A DNA stretch of 64,000 bases from Paenibacillus spiritus (GCF_008710135.1 NZ_VYKK01000021.1:58257-122256); one strand, 5' to 3'; positions 26,692 to 37,182 are shown, counted from the stretch's first letter. Notes: generated by a model not told the origin, from the sequence alone. Numbers and translations are program-made.

Positions 26692-27693
26692 ATGAGTTTT
26701 CCGATAGTACGGCATCGCCGCCTGCGCGGCTCGGCCGGAATCCGCGGCATGGTCCGCGAGACCGTATTGAATCCGCTGGATTTGATCCAGCCGATCTTTG
26801 TCACTTTTGGCACCGGCGTGAAGAATGAGATCAGCTCCATGCCCGGCGTGTTCCATTTCTCGCTCGATACGCTGAAGGAAGAAGTCGATGAAATTGCTTC
26901 CCTCGGAATACCTGCCGTCCTGCTGTTCGGCGTTCCCGAGACGAAGGATGCCGTAGGCTCGTCGGCCTACGCCGACGAAGGAATCGTACAGGAAGCGACC
27001 CGGCTGATCAAGAGCTGGTACCCCGAACTGATTGTCATCGCCGACACCTGTCTGTGCGAGTTCACGGACCACGGCCACTGCGGCATGGTTCATACCCATA
27101 CCGCTGCCGACGGGACGGTAACGGGCGACGTCATGAATGACGCTTCGCTCGCTCTTCTGGCGCGGACTGCGGTCTCCCAGGCCAAGGCGGGGGCCGATAT
27201 CATCGCGCCTTCGAACATGATGGACGGCTTCGTGCAGGCGATCCGTTCGGGCCTTGACGAGGCCGGCTATGAGCATGTGCCGATCATGTCCTACTCGGTC
27301 AAGTATGCGTCCGCCTATTACGGACCGTTCCGCGAGGCCGCCGACTCGGCGCCGCAGTTCGGCGACCGCAAGACGTACCAGATGGACCCGGCGAATTTGC
27401 GGGAAGCGATCCGCGAAGCGGAGACCGATGTTCTGGAGGGCGCGGACATGCTGATGGTGAAGCCTGCCCTTGCTTACCTGGATGTGGTCCGGGTCATCCG
27501 TGACCAGTTCGACCTGCCCCTGGTCGCCTACAATGTGAGCGGCGAGTATTCAATGGTCAAGGCGGCTGCGCAGGCCGGCTGGATCAACGAGAAAGTAATT
27601 GTGCTGGAGACGCTGACAGGCATGAAGCGCGCCGGCGCCGACATGATTATTACCTATCACGCCAAAGACGCGGTTCGCTGGCTGCGCGAGTAG
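26692..27693 (+). CDS. hemB: Delta-aminolevulinic acid dehydratase (porphobilinogen synthase)
   Basis: 333 residues behind TTAGGAGGAACCTGAG. It condenses two ALA molecules to porphobilinogen. The cysteine-rich zinc site is seen in [15 protein letters not shown] (about 122-136). The Schiff-base lysines lie in [15 protein letters not shown] and [11 protein letters not shown]. The gene is separated from hemD by about 2.6 kb, whereas the B. subtilis order is hemAXCDBL without a gap; a promoter for hemB could not be placed with confidence in the 60 bases available. Confidence 0.97.
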   Translation: MSFPIVRHRRLRGSAGIRGMVRETVLNPLDLIQPIFVTFGTGVKNEISSMPGVFHFSLDTLKEEVDEIASLGIPAVLLFGVPETKDAVGSSAYADEGIVQEATRLIKSWYPELIVIADTCLCEFTDHGHCGMVHTHTAADGTVTGDVMNDASLALLARTAVSQAKAGADIIAPSNMMDGFVQAIRSGLDEAGYEHVPIMSYSVKYASAYYGPFREAADSAPQFGDRKTYQMDPANLREAIREAETDVLEGADMLMVKPALAYLDVVRVIRDQFDLPLVAYNVSGEYSMVKAAAQAGWINEKVIVLETLTGMKRAGADMIITYHAKDAVRWLRE

Positions 27694-27748
27694 GGGACGC
27701 TCCCTGCCGGGGAGCGGAGGAACTTCCAACATAAAGGAGTGGCGACTT

Positions 27749-29050
27749 ATGGCCAAGGAACGAACAGTGCGCCGGGAAGAAGCTTCCCGGGCCGCTTTTG
27801 AAGAAGCGAAGCAGTATATCCCCGGCGGGGTGAACAGCCCGGTTCGGGCGTTCAAATCGGTCGGCCTGACACCGGTCTATGTGGACCGGGGAAGCGGATC
27901 GCGGATCTGCGACATCGACGGGAACGAGTTCATCGACTACGTGCTGTCCTGGGGCCCGCTGATTATGGGACACGCCCACCCCGAGGTGGTGGATGCACTG
28001 CAGCGGACGGCCGCCAAGGGAACGAGCTTCGGCGCTCCGACGCTGCTGGAGACGGAAATGGCAAAGACGGTTGCAGAACGGGTCGCTTCGGTCGATATCG
28101 TGCGAATGGTCAATTCCGGAACGGAAGCGACCATGAGCGCCATCCGGCTGGCGCGCGGATATACCGGCCGCAACAAAATCCTGAAATTTGAAGGCTCCTA
28201 CCATGGGCACGGCGACAGCCTGCTCATCAAAGCCGGCTCGGGCGTAGCTACGCTCGGCCTCCCGGACAGTCCGGGAGTGCCGGAAGGAATTGCCGCCAAT
28301 ACCATTGCCGTTCCGTATAATGACCTGGAATCGGTGCGGGCGGCCTTTGAGCGGTTCGGCGACGACATCGCCGCCGTCATCGTGGAGCCGGTAGCGGGCA
28401 ATATGGGAGTCGTGCCGCCCCGGCCGGGCTTCCTGGAAGGCCTGCGCGAGCTGACGGCCGGAGCGGGCGCCCTGCTGATCTTCGACGAGGTCATGACCGG
28501 CTTTCGGGTCGGATACGGCTGCGCGCAGGGAAGATTCGGCATTACGCCGGACCTGACCTGCTTCGGCAAGGTTATCGGCGGCGGCCTTCCCGTCGGCGCC
28601 TACGGCGGACGGCGGGACATTATGGAGAGAATTGCGCCGAGCGGTCCGATCTACCAGGCCGGGACGCTGAGCGGCAATCCGCTGGCGATGGCGGCCGGAT
28701 ATACGACCCTCAAGCTGCTGACGCCGGAAGTCTATGACCGGCTGGAGGTTCTGGGGGCCCGTCTGGAAGAGGGGCTTGCAGCCAATGCCCGGGAGACCGG
28801 CATTCCGCTGACCGTCAACCGCGTCGGCTCCATGGTCTGCCCGTTCTTCACGGAAGGACCGGTTACCGACTATGACTCCGCGAAGAGCAGCGATCAGGCG
28901 CGCTTCCGGGCCTATTTCGGCGAAATGCTGAACCGCGGAATCAATGTGCCGCCTTCCCAGTTCGAAGGCATGTTCCTGTCCGCCGCCCATACCGAGCAGG
29001 ACATCGACGACACGCTGGAAGCGCACCGGGCCGCGCTGAAATCGCTGTGA
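27749..29050 (+). CDS. hemL: Glutamate-1-semialdehyde 2,1-aminomutase
   Basis: 433 residues, start ATG behind AAAGGAGTGGC. A PLP enzyme converting glutamate-1-semialdehyde to [23 protein letters not shown] is the family start; the PLP lysine lies in [20 protein letters not shown] (about 270). [13 protein letters not shown] is the cofactor-contact block. The stop overlaps the GTG of the next gene by four bases. Confidence 0.97.
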   Translation: MAKERTVRREEASRAAFEEAKQYIPGGVNSPVRAFKSVGLTPVYVDRGSGSRICDIDGNEFIDYVLSWGPLIMGHAHPEVVDALQRTAAKGTSFGAPTLLETEMAKTVAERVASVDIVRMVNSGTEATMSAIRLARGYTGRNKILKFEGSYHGHGDSLLIKAGSGVATLGLPDSPGVPEGIAANTIAVPYNDLESVRAAFERFGDDIAAVIVEPVAGNMGVVPPRPGFLEGLRELTAGAGALLIFDEVMTGFRVGYGCAQGRFGITPDLTCFGKVIGGGLPVGAYGGRRDIMERIAPSGPIYQAGTLSGNPLAMAAGYTTLKLLTPEVYDRLEVLGARLEEGLAANARETGIPLTVNRVGSMVCPFFTEGPVTDYDSAKSSDQARFRAYFGEMLNRGINVPPSQFEGMFLSAAHTEQDIDDTLEAHRAALKSL

Positions 29051-30000
29051 GCGGGGCGGTGCCGGCAAGCTGGACCCGGCGCGGCGAGTGGCTGGAGGCC
29101 ATGCCCGGCAAGCCGGTCGCAGGTGCGTCCGAGCCGGCCCTGGCGGCCGAAGACTGGCTGCGGAACGCCGCCAAGGTCCCGGAGAAGCTGCTGGCCCGCC
29201 TGCTTCGCGAAGGCGGCGTGCAGTGGCGGGGCGACCGGCTGCGCGTCGCTCTTTTTCCGCCCCGGGAGCCGGGCCTGGCCCCCGACTGGTGCGGACTGGA
29301 CGTCCTCTATGAGGACGACTTCTGTCTGGTCGCGCTCAAGCCCGCGGGGATGAATGTCCATCCCGACGGAAGCGGACGGGAGGAGCCGACGCTGGACGGA
29401 GCGGTAGCGGGACATTATGCCATGACCGGACAGGCCTGCGCCGTTCGCCACATCCACCGGCTGGATAAGGATACGTCCGGACCGGTGCTGTACGCCAAGA
29501 ATGAGCTGGCCCAGCTTGTGCTGGATGAGGCGATGGCCGCGAAGATGATCTCCCGTCGCTATGCCGCGCTGGTATACGGCGAAGTGCCGGATACCCTCCA
29601 GGTCATCGACGAGCCGATCGGCCGCGACCGCCACCATTCGGGCCGCCGCCGGGTATCTCCTTCGGGCCAGAACGCGGTAACCCGGATCACCGGCCTGGAG
29701 AAGTACCGGGGCGCCAGTCTGGTTCGTCTGGAGTTGGAGACGGGACGGACGCACCAGATCCGCGTGCATTTCAGCCATCTGGGCTTCCCGCTGATCGGGG
29801 ACCTGCTGTACGGAGGCGGCCCGGTTCCCGGGCGGCCCCGTGCCGGCGCCGCCGTGAAGCGGCAGGCGCTTCACGGCGAATCGCTGGTCTTTCCCCATCC
29901 GTGGACGCGGGAGAAGACAGAGGTTGTCTGCCCGTGGCCGGAGGATCTGGAGCGCCTGCGGCGCGACCTGGAAGCGGGCGGACCGCCTGCAGGTCGCTAG
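29047..30000 (+). CDS. RluA-family pseudouridine synthase
   Basis: 317 residues from a GTG overlapping the hemL stop (GTGA). The catalytic block [18 protein letters not shown] (about 137-154) contains the HRLD aspartate of RluA enzymes, and [20 protein letters not shown] (about 236-255) the C-terminal signature. Residues 1-90 replace a clear S4 domain with a short, divergent part. It isomerises uridine in rRNA or tRNA; the target site is unknown. Coupling to hemL is unusual. Confidence 0.92.
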   Translation: MSGAVPASWTRRGEWLEAMPGKPVAGASEPALAAEDWLRNAAKVPEKLLARLLREGGVQWRGDRLRVALFPPREPGLAPDWCGLDVLYEDDFCLVALKPAGMNVHPDGSGREEPTLDGAVAGHYAMTGQACAVRHIHRLDKDTSGPVLYAKNELAQLVLDEAMAAKMISRRYAALVYGEVPDTLQVIDEPIGRDRHHSGRRRVSPSGQNAVTRITGLEKYRGASLVRLELETGRTHQIRVHFSHLGFPLIGDLLYGGGPVPGRPRAGAAVKRQALHGESLVFPHPWTREKTEVVCPWPEDLERLRRDLEAGGPPAGR

Positions 30001-30029
30001 GAAGCCCGCCACAAGGAACAAGAGCAGCA

Positions 30030-30076
30030 AAAAGCCCGAGAGTCGCACGGCAGAAGCCGGCGACTTTCGGGCTTTT
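30030..30076. terminator. Bidirectional terminator between rluA-type gene and greA
   Basis: AAAAGCCCGAGAGTCGC pairs with GCGACTTTCGGGCTTTT (one wobble), 13-base loop. A-rich and T-rich flanks let it act on both converging genes. Confidence 0.88.
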
Positions 30077-30109
30077 AGTTTTGGAGATGAATGCAGTCCG
30101 GAGATAAAG

Positions 30110-30595
30110 TCAGCTCAGCTTGATTTCCAGCAGCTCGTACGTAATCACGCCAACCGGCGCTTCGACGCGGATCGCATCTCCCGCCTTCTTGCCCATCAGC
30201 TCCTTGCCGAGCGGACTCTCATAGGACAGTTTGTTGTTGGAGACATCGGCTTCCGCCGGGCTGACAATCCGGTATTCGATCCGTTCGTTGAATTCCACAT
30301 CGTTCAGAACGACCGTGGAACCGACGCTTACAGCAGAGACATCCAGACTGTCGGCGCTGACCACACGGGCGTTCTTGAGCATATTCTCAAGCGTCTTGAT
30401 GCGGGTCTCCATGAACGCCTGATCGTCCTTGGCGGAATGATATTCGCTGTTCTCCTTCAGGTCGCCGTAGCTGATCGCCAGCTTCAGCCGCTGGGACAAT
30501 TCTTTGCGGCCCGCTCCCTTCAACTGCTTCAATTCTTCTTCCAGCTGGGCGTAGCCTTCCGGTGTCAGGATGATCTGATCTTCTTTGCTTGCCAT
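30110..30595 (-). CDS. greA: Transcription elongation factor GreA
   Basis: 161 residues, minus strand. GreA rescues backtracked RNA polymerase by stimulating transcript cleavage. The N-terminal coiled coil includes ILTPEGYAQLEEELKQLKGA, then ENSEYHSAKDDQAFMETRIK with the acidic tip residues (D and E near 45). The C-terminal FKBP-like part has YRIVSPAEAD and SPLGKELMGKKAGD. Start ATG after GGGGGTACC; convergent with the preceding operon and divergent from spoVID. Confidence 0.96.
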   Translation of the reverse strand: MASKEDQIILTPEGYAQLEEELKQLKGAGRKELSQRLKLAISYGDLKENSEYHSAKDDQAFMETRIKTLENMLKNARVVSADSLDVSAVSVGSTVVLNDVEFNERIEYRIVSPAEADVSNNKLSYESPLGKELMGKKAGDAIRVEAPVGVITYELLEIKLS

Positions 30596-30628
30596 TCCTT
30601 GGTACCCCCGTTACTCGTATTTATCTCT

Positions 30629-30657
30629 ATTGTACCTCAAATGCCGCCGGTTTTAAA
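30629..30657 (-). promoter_or_regulatory. Sigma-A-like promoter of greA
   Basis: On the minus strand TTTAAA and TACAAT are 17 bases apart, about 35 bases before the greA start. Confidence 0.55.
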
Positions 30658-30792
30658 AATGAAACCCGAGATTCGCCCTGCCCGGCAGGAATGGGACGCC
30701 GATCGGGGCATATACATGGGAAGAGCGTGATTATGGGCCCGGCCCCCGGACAGGTTCGGGACGAGACAGGGCCAAGAAGGAGGATATTTCCC

Positions 30793-32091
30793 GTGTTTGA
30801 CCAGTCGAACGGCTTGCGGTTTGATATTTATGAACGTGTTCAGCTGCCACAAGACCTGCCGGGAATCGCCGAGCTGGAGGAAGTGGAGCTGGTGCCGGAT
30901 ATCCGGGTGGTTCCCAAAGGCAGTCAGGCCGAGCTCTACGGCCGCCTCGTGCTGACCGGTCTGTACCGAAGCGAAGATGACCGAACCCAGCGTCTGGAGC
31001 ATTTCATTCCGGTGGAAATTACGGTGCCGCTGACCCGGGTCGGCTCGATCGAAGAGGTCGGTGTAGAGATCGACAATTTCGATATTGACCTGCTGTCGAT
31101 GCGCACCGTCAACCTGACGGGAGTCCTGTCGCTGCGCGGCGTCGGAGAGCCGGCAGGAATGCCGGCCTGGCAGAAGGAAGAATACACGGTCGCCTATGCG
31201 CCTTCCGGGTCAGCGTCCGACCAGCGGGCAGAGCCTGCATCGCCGGCAGAGGAAGAGTCGCTGTACGAGAACTCGCTGTGGACGTATGGCGAAGGGCTGA
31301 GCGAGGAGAGCGAGCCGGAGCGCGACTCGGAAGAACCGCAGGCGTACGAACCGGAGACCGGCTTCTACCCGGGGCTTCAGAACGAACCGGAGCTGACGGT
31401 GGCCGCGCTCGGCCTGGATAAGAAGGACGAGAGCGTAACCTTCCGTGAAAAATGCGAATCGGAGCCGGTCGAAGCCGCTCCGGAAGAAGGTTGGGCGGCG
31501 CTTAGCCAGGCGGCGCCGCGGGAGGCGGCTGCGCCGGCGGCTACGCTGGCGGACGGCGAAGAAGCAGCCGGCGTACGGGAGCCTGAAGCGGAGGAGCCGG
31601 CCGCCGCGGAATGGGCGGACGCCGCCTCTTCCGCTCCTTGGGCGACGCCGCTTGAAGCAGCGGCTCCGCTGGACCCCGAAGCGGCGGAAGACGCCGCCGC
31701 ATTCCCCCCGGAAGAGAAGCCCGACCTGAAGGTGGCGCTCGGAAGCAAGAAGGAAGCGTCCGGCGACGGAGGCGCTGCGGTTACCTTCTCCTCCCTGCTC
31801 TCGTCCAGCCGAAGCCTCGGCGAGCGGACCGGAAGCCCGGACCCGGAAGAGAAAGAGGAGCAGGGTGCGGCGGCGGGCGCGGCATCCGGCGAGCCGGAAT
31901 GGAAGAGCCGGTTCATCCGGAGTCTGGAGGGGACGGAGCCTTTCCGCAGGGTCCGCCTGTGCATTGTTCAGCGGGAAGAGACGTTGGACAGCATCGCCGA
32001 GAAATACCGGATCAGCGCGAGAGAGCTGACGCTCTACAACCGCCTGGCGTCCGGAGCGGTGGAGGAAGGACAAATTCTGTATATTCCCTGA
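30793..32091 (+). CDS. spoVID: Stage VI sporulation protein D (SpoVID-like), C-terminal LysM
   Basis: 432 residues from the GTG at 30793, nine bases after AAGGAGG; the frame stays open upstream but without coding character. The N-domain (LRFDIYERVQLPQDLPGIAE, then LEEVELVPDIRVVPKGSQAE) matches the SpoVID layout. A long acidic, Ala/Glu-rich middle (about 140-380) is low-complexity. The last 50 residues form a LysM-like module (REETLDSIAEKYRISARELT, then LYNRLASGAVEEGQILYIP). In B. subtilis SpoVID coats the forespore and recruits SafA, and spoVID lies just after hemL, as here. Probably mother-cell expressed; no clear sigma-E site was found. Confidence 0.85.
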   Translation: MFDQSNGLRFDIYERVQLPQDLPGIAELEEVELVPDIRVVPKGSQAELYGRLVLTGLYRSEDDRTQRLEHFIPVEITVPLTRVGSIEEVGVEIDNFDIDLLSMRTVNLTGVLSLRGVGEPAGMPAWQKEEYTVAYAPSGSASDQRAEPASPAEEESLYENSLWTYGEGLSEESEPERDSEEPQAYEPETGFYPGLQNEPELTVAALGLDKKDESVTFREKCESEPVEAAPEEGWAALSQAAPREAAAPAATLADGEEAAGVREPEAEEPAAAEWADAASSAPWATPLEAAAPLDPEAAEDAAAFPPEEKPDLKVALGSKKEASGDGGAAVTFSSLLSSSRSLGERTGSPDPEEKEEQGAAAGAASGEPEWKSRFIRSLEGTEPFRRVRLCIVQREETLDSIAEKYRISARELTLYNRLASGAVEEGQILYIP

Positions 32092-32113
32092 ACAAAAGAA
32101 GAGCGGGCGGAAG

Positions 32114-32153
32114 ATCAGGCGGGTACGCGTATAAGCGGCCGCCTGATTTTTTT
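32114..32153 (+). terminator. Rho-independent terminator after spoVID
   Basis: ATCAGGCGG pairs with CCGCCTGAT, followed by seven T. Confidence 0.9.
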
Positions 32154-32160
32154 GCTGAGT

Positions 32161-32199
32161 TTGCATATCCGTAGTATATGTATTAGTATTAATAATACT
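32161..32199 (+). promoter_or_regulatory. Promoter and palindromic operator of the GntR gene
   Basis: TTGCAT and TAGTAT (32184-32189) are 17 bases apart. The -10 element is overlapped by a perfect 15-base palindrome, AGTATTAATAATACT (32185-32199). This is a likely autoregulatory site for the GntR repressor encoded 38 bases on. Confidence 0.65.
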
Positions 32200-32236
32200 T
32201 AATGCGGCGAACATGGCCAAAGGAGGCTCGCGTATC

Positions 32237-32629
32237 ATGATTATCAGGCTGGATTTCAAAAGCGAGGTGCCCATTTACCAGCAGCTCCGCAACGCGGTCG
32301 TCATTGCCATCGGCACCGGGGAACTGGAGCCGGGCGAGAAGCTGCCGGCGATCCGGCAGCTGGCCGGTGAACTCGGCATCAATGCGATGACGGTCAACAA
32401 GGCTTACGCCATGCTGAAGGCGGAAGGCTTCCTGCGCGTGGACCGGCGGCACGGAGCCAGCGTGGCGGCCGCTTCGTCCGGCGGACCGGAGGAACGGGAG
32501 AAACTGCAGCGCGCTCTGCAGCTTGTCATCAGCGAAGCGCGGCTGCACGGAATCGGCCGTCAGGAATTTATGGACGTCTGCACCGGAATCTTCGCCGCCA
32601 TGAAGCCCGCGGGCCGGGCAGACGAGTAG
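32237..32629 (+). CDS. GntR-family regulator, YtrA subfamily
   Basis: 130 residues from the ATG at 32237, ten bases after AAAGGAGG. The winged helix-turn-helix is complete: VPIYQQLRNAVVIAIGTGEL, then KLPAIRQLAGELGINAMTVN. After it only about 45 residues remain, the short helical dimerisation tail that defines the YtrA subgroup, whose members usually regulate the transporter or membrane-protein operon they belong to. The membrane protein 10 bases downstream is the obvious target. Confidence 0.92.
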   Translation: MIIRLDFKSEVPIYQQLRNAVVIAIGTGELEPGEKLPAIRQLAGELGINAMTVNKAYAMLKAEGFLRVDRRHGASVAAASSGGPEEREKLQRALQLVISEARLHGIGRQEFMDVCTGIFAAMKPAGRADE

Positions 32630-32639
32630 GAGGGAACCG

Positions 32640-34070
32640 ATGTTATTTGCACTTATTCTCGGCGGAGCCGGACTGATCGTATATCTGGCCGCCGCCGCTT
32701 CTTACGGCAAGACCGAGAAGGTTCCGGGCGGTGCCGTCATTCTCGGGACCGGAATTCCCGCGGGCAATACCGGAGACCCCGAGCTGGACGAGATTCGCCG
32801 GCTCTATGGCGGGAGGAACCGGCGGTTGAACGTGACCGGGCTGACACTGCTGCTGGCGCTGCTGGCCGTCTTGTCCTTCACGCCGCTTGCGGACTATGCA
32901 TCGGCTGCCTTTCTGGGAATGCTGGCCTGGACTTCCGTGATGTGCCTGATGCGCTACAGGCTGTACTTGTCCGCGCACCGGAGCAGCGCGGAGCTCAAGC
33001 GCAGACGGGGCTGGACGCTCGGGGAGGCCCGGGTGGTCTATGCGGATACGAAGCTCGCGCTGATGAAGAACCGGGGATCGCTCTCTCCCTGGCTGCACGC
33101 CATACCGCTTGGGCTGGCGCTGGCGGCGGTCCGGTCGGGGCTGGGCGATTCCGATTCCGCGCTGCCGGCCGTCGCTTGTACGGCGATGGGCACTTCGCTT
33201 CTGTATTTCGTTCTCGCGCTGGCTTTCCGGCGGATGAAGGCGAAGGTGTACAGCCGCAACAGGGAATGGAATGAAGCGCTGAACACTTCGGTCCGGCGGG
33301 CCTATTCCGCGCTGTGGCTGGCGCTCTCCCTGCTGGACAGCGGCCTGGCTGCGGCTCTGACCCTGCTTGCGCCGAGGGAAGAACCGGCTCTTGCCGTGTG
33401 GTGGACTGTCTTCGCGGTTCTTCAGACGCTCGTTCCGCTGGGATTTATCTGCGGGGTCGCCAGGTATATGGGCCGGGAGAAGCGGCATGGACTGGAGATG
33501 GACGACGCCCCGCTCGCCACGGACGACGATGCTCTATGGATCAACGGCATGACATATTACAATCCGGATGACCGGAGCGTCATGGTTGCGAAGCGGACGG
33601 GCATCGGCACCACCTTCAATATGGCGACCCGGGCCGGGCGGTGGAGCACCCGCATTGCCATCCTGCTGGGCGCCCTGGTGCTGGCCGGCGTCAGCGCTCT
33701 CTTAGTCTGGGAGGACTTCAGCGAGCCGCGTCTGAACCTGACTGCGTCCGGTACGGTCGAAATCCGAAGCACGATGTACAACTTCGATTTTCCGGCCTCG
33801 GACATCCGGGAAGTCGCCCTGGTCGACAAGCTGCCGGGCGGTACGAAGACGAACGGTTCCGCGACCTCGCGGTATGCGCGCGGAATATTCCGTCTGAAGG
33901 GATACGGCCCAACCCGGCTGTACGTCTATAAGGAAACGCCGCCCTATCTGATGATCCGGCTGGCTGATGGCTACAAGCAGCAGCGGGTCGTGTTCAACGA
34001 GAAGGACCCGGCGCAGACCCGCCGTCTGTACGAGAAGCTTCGGGCGGCCGAGGCTCCTCCGGTTGACTAG
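32640..34070 (+). CDS. Multi-pass membrane protein, DUF1648/DUF5808-like
   Basis: 476 residues, ATG behind GTAGGAGGGAACCG. About seven to eight membrane helices. The pattern near the start, a helix, then GTGIPAGNTGDPELDEIRRL, then helices, recalls DUF1648/DUF5808 proteins that accompany YtrA-type GntR regulators in Firmicutes. The C-terminal 120 residues after the last helix form a soluble part (VEIRSTMYNFDFPASDIREV, then LPGGTKTNGSATSRYARGIF) like a PH-type extracytoplasmic domain. Transport or immunity-like role is conceivable; function unknown. Its stop overlaps the -35 element of the valS promoter. Confidence 0.7.
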   Translation: MLFALILGGAGLIVYLAAAASYGKTEKVPGGAVILGTGIPAGNTGDPELDEIRRLYGGRNRRLNVTGLTLLLALLAVLSFTPLADYASAAFLGMLAWTSVMCLMRYRLYLSAHRSSAELKRRRGWTLGEARVVYADTKLALMKNRGSLSPWLHAIPLGLALAAVRSGLGDSDSALPAVACTAMGTSLLYFVLALAFRRMKAKVYSRNREWNEALNTSVRRAYSALWLALSLLDSGLAAALTLLAPREEPALAVWWTVFAVLQTLVPLGFICGVARYMGREKRHGLEMDDAPLATDDDALWINGMTYYNPDDRSVMVAKRTGIGTTFNMATRAGRWSTRIAILLGALVLAGVSALLVWEDFSEPRLNLTASGTVEIRSTMYNFDFPASDIREVALVDKLPGGTKTNGSATSRYARGIFRLKGYGPTRLYVYKETPPYLMIRLADGYKQQRVVFNEKDPAQTRRLYEKLRAAEAPPVD

Positions 34071-34091
34071 CCCAAGCGCAGACGGTATTAT
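34063..34091 (+). promoter_or_regulatory. Sigma-A promoter of valS
   Basis: TTGACT and TATTAT are 17 bases apart; transcription would start near 34098. Confidence 0.75.
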
Positions 34092-34097
34092 GGGAAT

Positions 34098-34436
34098 AAG
34101 CATATCTTACAACCCAAGGCAGTACGTGAAAGACTGGGAACGGGAAGAGTAGACGGCAGACCCTACAGAGAGCGGAACGGCAGGCGCTGGAAGTTCCGCA
34201 GGAAGTCAGGCCGGCGAAGTCGCCCCGGAGTCGTTCGATTGAGACGGGAGCGAAGAGGTTCCCGGGTAGGTCGAGCCGGATGCAGGCCGTTATCCTGGTT
34301 GAGTGTCGCGCCCCGCCCGCAGCTGACTGGTCAGCCGGGACGGATGACGGCCGGAAGAACTTCCGCCGCGCGCGAAACAAAGGTGGTACCGCGAAAGAAT
34401 GGCCTTTCGTCCTTTGAGGACGAAAGGCCTTTTTGT
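34098..34436 (+). promoter_or_regulatory. T-box leader (tRNA-Val sensing) of valS
   Basis: The T-box core AAGGTGGTACCGCG is at 34380-34393, followed by a terminator: GGCCTTTCGTCC (34401) pairs with GGACGAAAGGCC, then TTTTT. In Stem I the loop-E pair is visible as AGTA (34148-34151) on the 5' side and GAA (34216-34218) on the 3' side. The next triplet is the specifier GTC (34219-34221), a valine codon. Uncharged tRNA-Val would stabilise the antiterminator and allow valS expression. This fills the 438-base gap before valS. Confidence 0.95.
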
Positions 34437-34508
34437 ATGCTTCGGGACAGATCCGGTTCTTGCAGGCTCTCCCCCGTCACATTCATAATGCAATGGAGGT
34501 CAACACAA

Positions 34509-37175
34509 ATGGCAGAGAATCAACCGGCAACGCTCGACATGCCGACGACTTACGATCCGAAGGCAGCCGAGCAGAAATGGTACACGTACTGGCAGGAGGG
34601 CGGCTATTTCCGCGCGGGACGCATCCCCGAAGCGAAGCCGTTCACTATTGTTATCCCGCCCCCTAACGTAACGGGCATGCTGCATATCGGCCATGCGCTC
34701 GACTTTACGCTCCAGGATATTCTGATCCGCACGAAGCGGATGCAGGGTTATGATGCGCTCTGGCTGCCGGGCGCCGATCATGCGGGAATTGCCACCCAGA
34801 CGAAGGTGGAGCAGAAGCTGCGCGAGCAAGGCGTCAGCCGCTATGATCTGGGCCGCGAGAAATTCCTGGAGCAGGTATGGTCCTGGAAGGAACAGTACGC
34901 CGGCACGATCCGCGAACAGTGGGCGAAAATGGGCCTGTCGCTGGATTACTCCAGAGAGCGGTTCACGCTGGATGAAGGTCTGTCGCAGGCGGTTCGGGAA
35001 GTCTTCGTCCGCTTGTTCGAGAAGGGCCTGATCTACCGGGGCAAACGGATTATCAACTGGGACCCGGCCGCCCGGACGGCACTGTCGGACATTGAGGTGG
35101 AGTACAAGGAAGTGAACGGCCATCTGTATCATCTGCGCTATCCGCTGGCGGACGGCAGCGGCTCCATTACGGTAGCGACGACCCGCCCCGAGACGATGCT
35201 CGGCGATACGGCGGTGGCGGTTCATCCGGAAGACGAGCGCTATAAGAACATGGTCGGCAAAATGCTGAAGCTGCCGGTAATCGGCCGCGAAATTCCGGTG
35301 ATCGCCGACGAGTACGTCGAGAAGGACTTTGGCAGCGGCGCGGTGAAGATTACGCCGGCCCACGACCCGAACGACTTTGAAGTCGGCCAGCGCCATCATC
35401 TCCCGCAGATCGTCGTCATGGACGAGACCGGTACGATGAATGCGGAAGCCGGACCGTACCAAGGGCTCGACCGCGCGGACTGCCGCAAGCGCATCGTGGC
35501 CGATCTCAAGGAGCAGGGCGTTCTCGTAAATATCGAGGACCATGTGCACCAGGTCGGACACAGCGAGCGCTCCGGCGCCGTTGTCGAGCCGTATCTCTCG
35601 ACGCAGTGGTTCGTGGCCATGGAGCCGCTGGCCGAGGCCACCATCCGGAGCCAGAAAGACGGCAGCGGCGTGAACTTTGTGCCGGACCGTTTTGAGAAGA
35701 TCTACCTGCACTGGATCGAGAATGTCCGCGACTGGTGCATCTCCCGCCAGCTCTGGTGGGGGCACCGCATTCCGGCTTGGTATTCGGAATCGACCGGCGA
35801 GATGGTCGTCGCCCGCACAGAGGAAGAGGCCAGAGCGAAGAGCGGCCTGACCGACCTCCGCCAGGATGAGGATGTGCTCGACACCTGGTTCAGCTCCGCC
35901 CTGTGGCCGTTCTCGACGCTGGGCTGGCCGGACGAGGAAGCCGCCGACTTCAAGCGCTATTACCCGACCGATGTCCTGGTTACCGGATATGACATCATCT
36001 ACTTCTGGGTGGCCCGGATGATCTTCACGGCGCTGGAGTTCACCGGCGAGAAGCCGTTCCGCGATGTGCTGATTCACGGTCTTGTCCGCGACGCGGAAGG
36101 ACGCAAAATGTCCAAATCGCTCGGCAACGGCGTCGATCCGCTTGAAGTCATCGAGAAATACGGAGCCGATGCGATGCGCTTCATGATCTCGACGGGCAGC
36201 ACGCCGGGACAGGATCTGCGCTTCCGCTGGGAGAAGGTCGAGCAGGCGCGGAATTTTGCCAACAAGATCTGGAACGCTTCGCGCTTCGCGCTGATGAATC
36301 TGGAGGGCGTAACGTATGACCGGATCGACATTTCCGGCGAGCTTGGAACGGCGGACCGCTGGATCCTTCACCGGCTGAACGAAACTTCGCGGGATGTTTC
36401 GCGTCTAATAGACGCCTATGACTTTGGCGAGACCGGCCGTCTGCTCTACAACTTCATCTGGGACGATCTGTGCGACTGGTATATCGAATTCGCCAAGCTC
36501 TCTCTCTACGGGGAAGATGCGGCGGCCAAGGCCAAGACCCAATCGGTGCTGGCTTACGTGCTGGACCGGACGCTCCGTCTGATTCATCCGTTCATGCCGT
36601 ACATCTCCGAAGAGATCTGGCAGCATCTGCCGCATGACGGCGAGACGATTGCGCTGGCCGCCTGGCCGGTATTCGACGAAACGCTGGCAAGCGACGCGGC
36701 GGTGGCCGAGATGAACCTGCTGATGGACATGATCCGCAGCGTTCGCAATATCCGGGCCGAAGTGAATGTGCCGATGAGCAAGAAGGTGGAGCTGATCGTC
36801 AAGGCTGCCGACGAGGACACGCTGGGCATTATCCGGCGCAACGCCGGCTACATCAGCCGGTTCGCCAATACGTCTTCTTTTGAGGCGGGACTGAACCCGG
36901 CCGTACCGGACAAAATGATGTCCGGCGTCGTAACCGGCGCCGAGCTGCTGCTGCCGCTGGCCGGTCTGATCGACATCGACCAGGAGATCAAGCGTCTCGA
37001 GAAGGAAGCGCAGACGCTGACCTCGGAAGTGGAGCGCGTAGACAAGAAGCTGTCCAATCCCGGCTTTGTCGCCAAGGCTCCGGCCAAGGTGATTGAGGAG
37101 GAGAAGGCCAAGCAGGCCGACTACGCCGCCAAGCGGGACAAAGTGCTGGCCCGCATCGCCGAGCTGAGAGGATAA
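34509..37175 (+). CDS. valS: Valyl-tRNA synthetase
   Basis: 888 residues from the ATG at 34509 behind GGAGGT; in-frame codons upstream belong to the T-box leader. Class I synthetase: [17 protein letters not shown] holds HIGH (about 55), [20 protein letters not shown] holds KMSKS (about 530). The editing domain includes [21 protein letters not shown]-terminal coiled coil, rich in K and E (about 815-888), is the tRNA-binding arm. folC follows after 7 bases, the B. subtilis order. Confidence 0.98.
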   Translation: MAENQPATLDMPTTYDPKAAEQKWYTYWQEGGYFRAGRIPEAKPFTIVIPPPNVTGMLHIGHALDFTLQDILIRTKRMQGYDALWLPGADHAGIATQTKVEQKLREQGVSRYDLGREKFLEQVWSWKEQYAGTIREQWAKMGLSLDYSRERFTLDEGLSQAVREVFVRLFEKGLIYRGKRIINWDPAARTALSDIEVEYKEVNGHLYHLRYPLADGSGSITVATTRPETMLGDTAVAVHPEDERYKNMVGKMLKLPVIGREIPVIADEYVEKDFGSGAVKITPAHDPNDFEVGQRHHLPQIVVMDETGTMNAEAGPYQGLDRADCRKRIVADLKEQGVLVNIEDHVHQVGHSERSGAVVEPYLSTQWFVAMEPLAEATIRSQKDGSGVNFVPDRFEKIYLHWIENVRDWCISRQLWWGHRIPAWYSESTGEMVVARTEEEARAKSGLTDLRQDEDVLDTWFSSALWPFSTLGWPDEEAADFKRYYPTDVLVTGYDIIYFWVARMIFTALEFTGEKPFRDVLIHGLVRDAEGRKMSKSLGNGVDPLEVIEKYGADAMRFMISTGSTPGQDLRFRWEKVEQARNFANKIWNASRFALMNLEGVTYDRIDISGELGTADRWILHRLNETSRDVSRLIDAYDFGETGRLLYNFIWDDLCDWYIEFAKLSLYGEDAAAKAKTQSVLAYVLDRTLRLIHPFMPYISEEIWQHLPHDGETIALAAWPVFDETLASDAAVAEMNLLMDMIRSVRNIRAEVNVPMSKKVELIVKAADEDTLGIIRRNAGYISRFANTSSFEAGLNPAVPDKMMSGVVTGAELLLPLAGLIDIDQEIKRLEKEAQTLTSEVERVDKKLSNPGFVAKAPAKVIEEEKAKQADYAAKRDKVLARIAELRG

Positions 37176-37182
37176 GAGACCT

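Noticed and set aside
34239..34508. N-terminal extension of ValS
   Set aside because: These codons lie inside the T-box leader; the ATG at 34509 has a good ribosome site.
34500..36371. Minus-strand open frame of 623 codons opposite valS
   Set aside because: Shadow of valS; rich in H, R, A, with no recognisable domain.
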